Positions 57,821 to 59,236 of a stretch of DNA of 59,236 nucleotides are shown here, piece by piece. The notes below the pieces were generated by a model, which ran no database searches, was not told where the DNA came from, and saw only the letters and a program-made list of their open reading frames with translations. The stretch covers positions 1 to 59,236 of the forward strand of contig JAUWGE010000006.1 in NCBI GenBank assembly GCA_030606565.1, given 5' to 3'. This DNA comes from Candidatus Bipolaricaulota bacterium (GTDB taxonomy: Bacteria > Bipolaricaulota > Bipolaricaulia > UBA7950 > UBA9294). Within the stretch, counting starts at the first letter, position 1; the number at the start of each line of letters is the position of its first letter. The position numbers were made by a program, and so were the translations under genes.

Positions 57821-58012
57821 TTACTCGCAATTAAGCGTAGTGGTGGCTTCGTTGTTGTCCTCGTAGCATTCGTCGACCTCATCGGCACTGTCGGCGATGA
57901 GGGTAACGGTCACTGAGCCAGGGGCATCGGTTGTGAAGTCGAACCAGCGGGTTTTTTCCTCATCGATAAGAAGGCCACTGAAGTACCGCGTATCGGTGTA
58001 CCCGTCTGATAG
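57821..58012 (-). pseudogene. 3' fragment of a CARDB-type surface protein gene
   Basis: The minus strand reads GYTDTRYFSGLLIDEEKTRW, then TDAPGSVTVTLIADSADEVD, CYEDNNEATTTLNCE and a TAA. The end DECYEDNNEATT is the typical close of a CARDB domain (cell-adhesion related, beta sandwich). The gene has no start: it is cut by the inverted repeat at 58021. An intact terminator follows. It is a remnant of a larger exported protein. Confidence 0.78.
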
Positions 58013-58020
58013 AGCTTATG

Positions 58021-58112
58021 CGGCTTCTGTCAACAAGCAGATTCGCCTGCGGTGAATCTCCGTTTTCCTCCCTCCAGCAAGCGGGGAGGTATAAAGTGGG
58101 GGCTCTTTATGA
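58021..58112 (-). repeat. Inverted repeat, right copy
   Basis: Reverse complement of the repeat at 56525-56609. It lies exactly where the CARDB reading frame loses its upstream part, so it or a rearrangement through it probably truncated that gene. Confidence 0.75.
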
Positions 58113-58264
58113 AATCTATTCCATAGTCGAATGTGTGTCTACATGGTCTGGATATCCTCGGGATCGACCCTTGTTGAAGCGGGCGGTGGCTATGTTTATT
58201 ATCTTCAGTTATCCAAACTGGGCATAAGGTCGACCACACGGTGGGTGCCGACGCCCCATAGGCG
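58113..58264. other. Intergenic region before the HAD gene
   Basis: No gene is recognised. Two short frames end before the HAD start. No convincing promoter is visible. Confidence 0.4.
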
Positions 58265-58957
58265 ATGACGAGAAAGATGATACGAGGACTGATCTTTGAT
58301 TTTGATGGGCTGATTTTGGACACAGAGGCCCCGGTATTTCAGTCCTGGCAAGAGGTATTTGCTCGCCATGACTGCGAACTCACCCTCACCAACTGGGCAG
58401 ACTGCATCGGACGTTCGCCGGAGTCGTTCGATCCCTGTGATCAGCTGGAGGAGTATGTGGGACGGACGCTCGATCGTACAGCTATTCGCTCCAAGCAGCG
58501 ACGCCGGGAAATGGAACTGATCGAGCGGAAATCAGTACTCCCAGGGATAACGGATTACATCACCGCTGCAAAGCGGCTGGGTTTAAGACTTGGCATAGCT
58601 TCCAGTTCCTCGCGCAATTGGGTCCTTGGTCATCTCTCTCGCCTCGGTTTGGCAGCACAGTTTGACGTCATCCGATGTGCTGAGGATGTGGTGCGCACCA
58701 AGCCTCATCCTGACTTATACCTTGCTGTGCTGGATAAACTTTCCCTGCAGCCGTTGGAGGCAGTTGCGTTGGAGGATTCCCCCCACGGGGTTCGCGCCGC
58801 AAAGCAAGCTGAAATCTTTTGCGTCGTGGTCCCCAATAGCCTAACTGAGGAGCTTCCGCTGGATCACGCGGATCTGATGCTTCCCTCGTTGGCAGAGGTT
58901 TCCTTAGAGGAACTGCTTTTCAGTATCGAGGAGGAACGCCGCATCCGAGGAGCGTGA
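58265..58957 (+). CDS. HAD superfamily phosphatase, beta-phosphoglucomutase-like
   Basis: 230 residues: motif I DFDGLILDTE (12-21), cap domain helices (about 20-90), motif II ASSSSRNWV near 117-125, motif III lysine in RTKPHPDLY near 148-156, and motif IV EDSPHGVRAA near 172-181. It is of subclass IA, as in sugar phosphatases and beta-phosphoglucomutase. The substrate is unknown. The ATG has no clear ribosome site. Confidence 0.88.
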   Translation: MTRKMIRGLIFDFDGLILDTEAPVFQSWQEVFARHDCELTLTNWADCIGRSPESFDPCDQLEEYVGRTLDRTAIRSKQRRREMELIERKSVLPGITDYITAAKRLGLRLGIASSSSRNWVLGHLSRLGLAAQFDVIRCAEDVVRTKPHPDLYLAVLDKLSLQPLEAVALEDSPHGVRAAKQAEIFCVVVPNSLTEELPLDHADLMLPSLAEVSLEELLFSIEEERRIRGA

Positions 58958-59051
58958 TCCCTAATGGCTTGCCCAATGTATCGGGGCACAAGGATAGCCT
59001 CTGGTCGGGAGGCCACGTTATCATGATGAATAGGGCTCCTCGCTGTTTCGC

Positions 59052-59228
59052 GTGGGTAACTTAAGAGAAAGGATGAAACGACAAGACTCTCGCAAAGGCG
59101 CTTAAGACGCAAAGAACGGCGGAAAACAGGATCGATAGGAATCCAATAACCTATGAGGAATCCAGGAATCCATGAGAAAGCTAAGGATGTACAAATCAGC
59201 GCTTTTCCTGGCCTCCTGGTTTCCTAAG
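59052..59228. repeat. Terminal inverted repeat, right copy
   Basis: The reverse complement matches 1-177 without gaps. It carries CTCTCGCAAAGGCGCTTAAG and then the AACGGCGGAAAACAGGATCG segment, seen also in distorted form near 32378. The last 8 bases of the window lie outside the match. Confidence 0.9.
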
Positions 59229-59236
59229 GGGCTTGG

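Overview
This 59.2 kb window comes from a bacterium of moderately high GC whose genes are packed into short, overlapping operons. The core genes are bacterial: recA/recX, priA, HU, a six-domain S1 protein, fabF, acpS, plsC, pheS, tilS, yebC, era and an F-type ATPase epsilon subunit. Several others have an archaeal or deep-branching flavour: a Pus10-type tRNA pseudouridine synthase, a DRG/TGS-type GTPase, and an Mrp antiporter operon of the archaeal layout without a separate large MrpA. Direct glutaminylation (glnS with its tRNA-Gln) is also present. I infer a deep-branching bacterium, possibly of the Bipolaricaulota/Acetothermia (OP1) type. The sequence alone does not prove this. Both ends of the window carry the same 177-bp repeat in opposite orientation, which looks like a metagenomic contig cut at repeats.

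Layout. 0.2-9.4 kb: pus10 coupled to the stub of a deleted Lhr-like helicase, a c-di-GMP-I riboswitch with no intact gene behind it, an ArsB/NhaD-type permease, an MBL hydrolase, a PriA that has lost its helicase motifs, a DRG-like GTPase and an ATP-cone kinase. 9.6-12.8 kb: a decayed mobile zone with an RHH/MazF module (toxin frameshifted), the C-terminal stub of an integron integrase, and two integron-type cassettes bounded by attC-like sites, all lying between the two ends of a broken DUF3795 gene. 12.8-17.1 kb: a two-gene ATPase / ATPase-TPR cassette inserted between a degraded copy of the glnS 3' end and glnS itself. 17.1-32.3 kb: housekeeping operons for translation, nucleotides, isoprenoids, lipids, the ribosome and deoxyribose.

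32.3-39.5 kb: a second accessory zone with a DUF4160/DUF2442 pair, a truncated HepT, duplicated debris, two exported proteins and a DUF4143 ATPase. 39.5-42.6 kb: divergent pheS and pepP with overlapping promoters, and a PKD lipoprotein. 43.0-47.4 kb: a seven-gene Mrp-type cation/proton antiporter operon in which one subunit carries a fused solute-binding domain. 47.4-50.2 kb: recA-recX, a four-helix-bundle gene embedded in short repeats, and ispF. 50.2-56.5 kb: rseP-tilS, envelope proteins, a tail-anchored phosphoesterase and yebC. 56.5-59.2 kb: a COG1313 radical SAM gene and the 3' end of a CARDB gene between two inverted repeats, then a HAD phosphatase.

Recurring themes are gene decay by internal deletion or illegitimate recombination (Lhr stub, DUF3795/IntI fusion, MazF frameshift, HepT and CARDB fragments), families of short dispersed repeats, and a set of good promoters whose -10 box lies exactly 9 nt before the start codon. 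The last points to leaderless mRNAs. The most interesting candidates for new biology are the integron remnant, the glnS-associated ATPase/TPR pair, the helicase-dead PriA, the solute-binding Mrp subunit and the orphan riboswitch.
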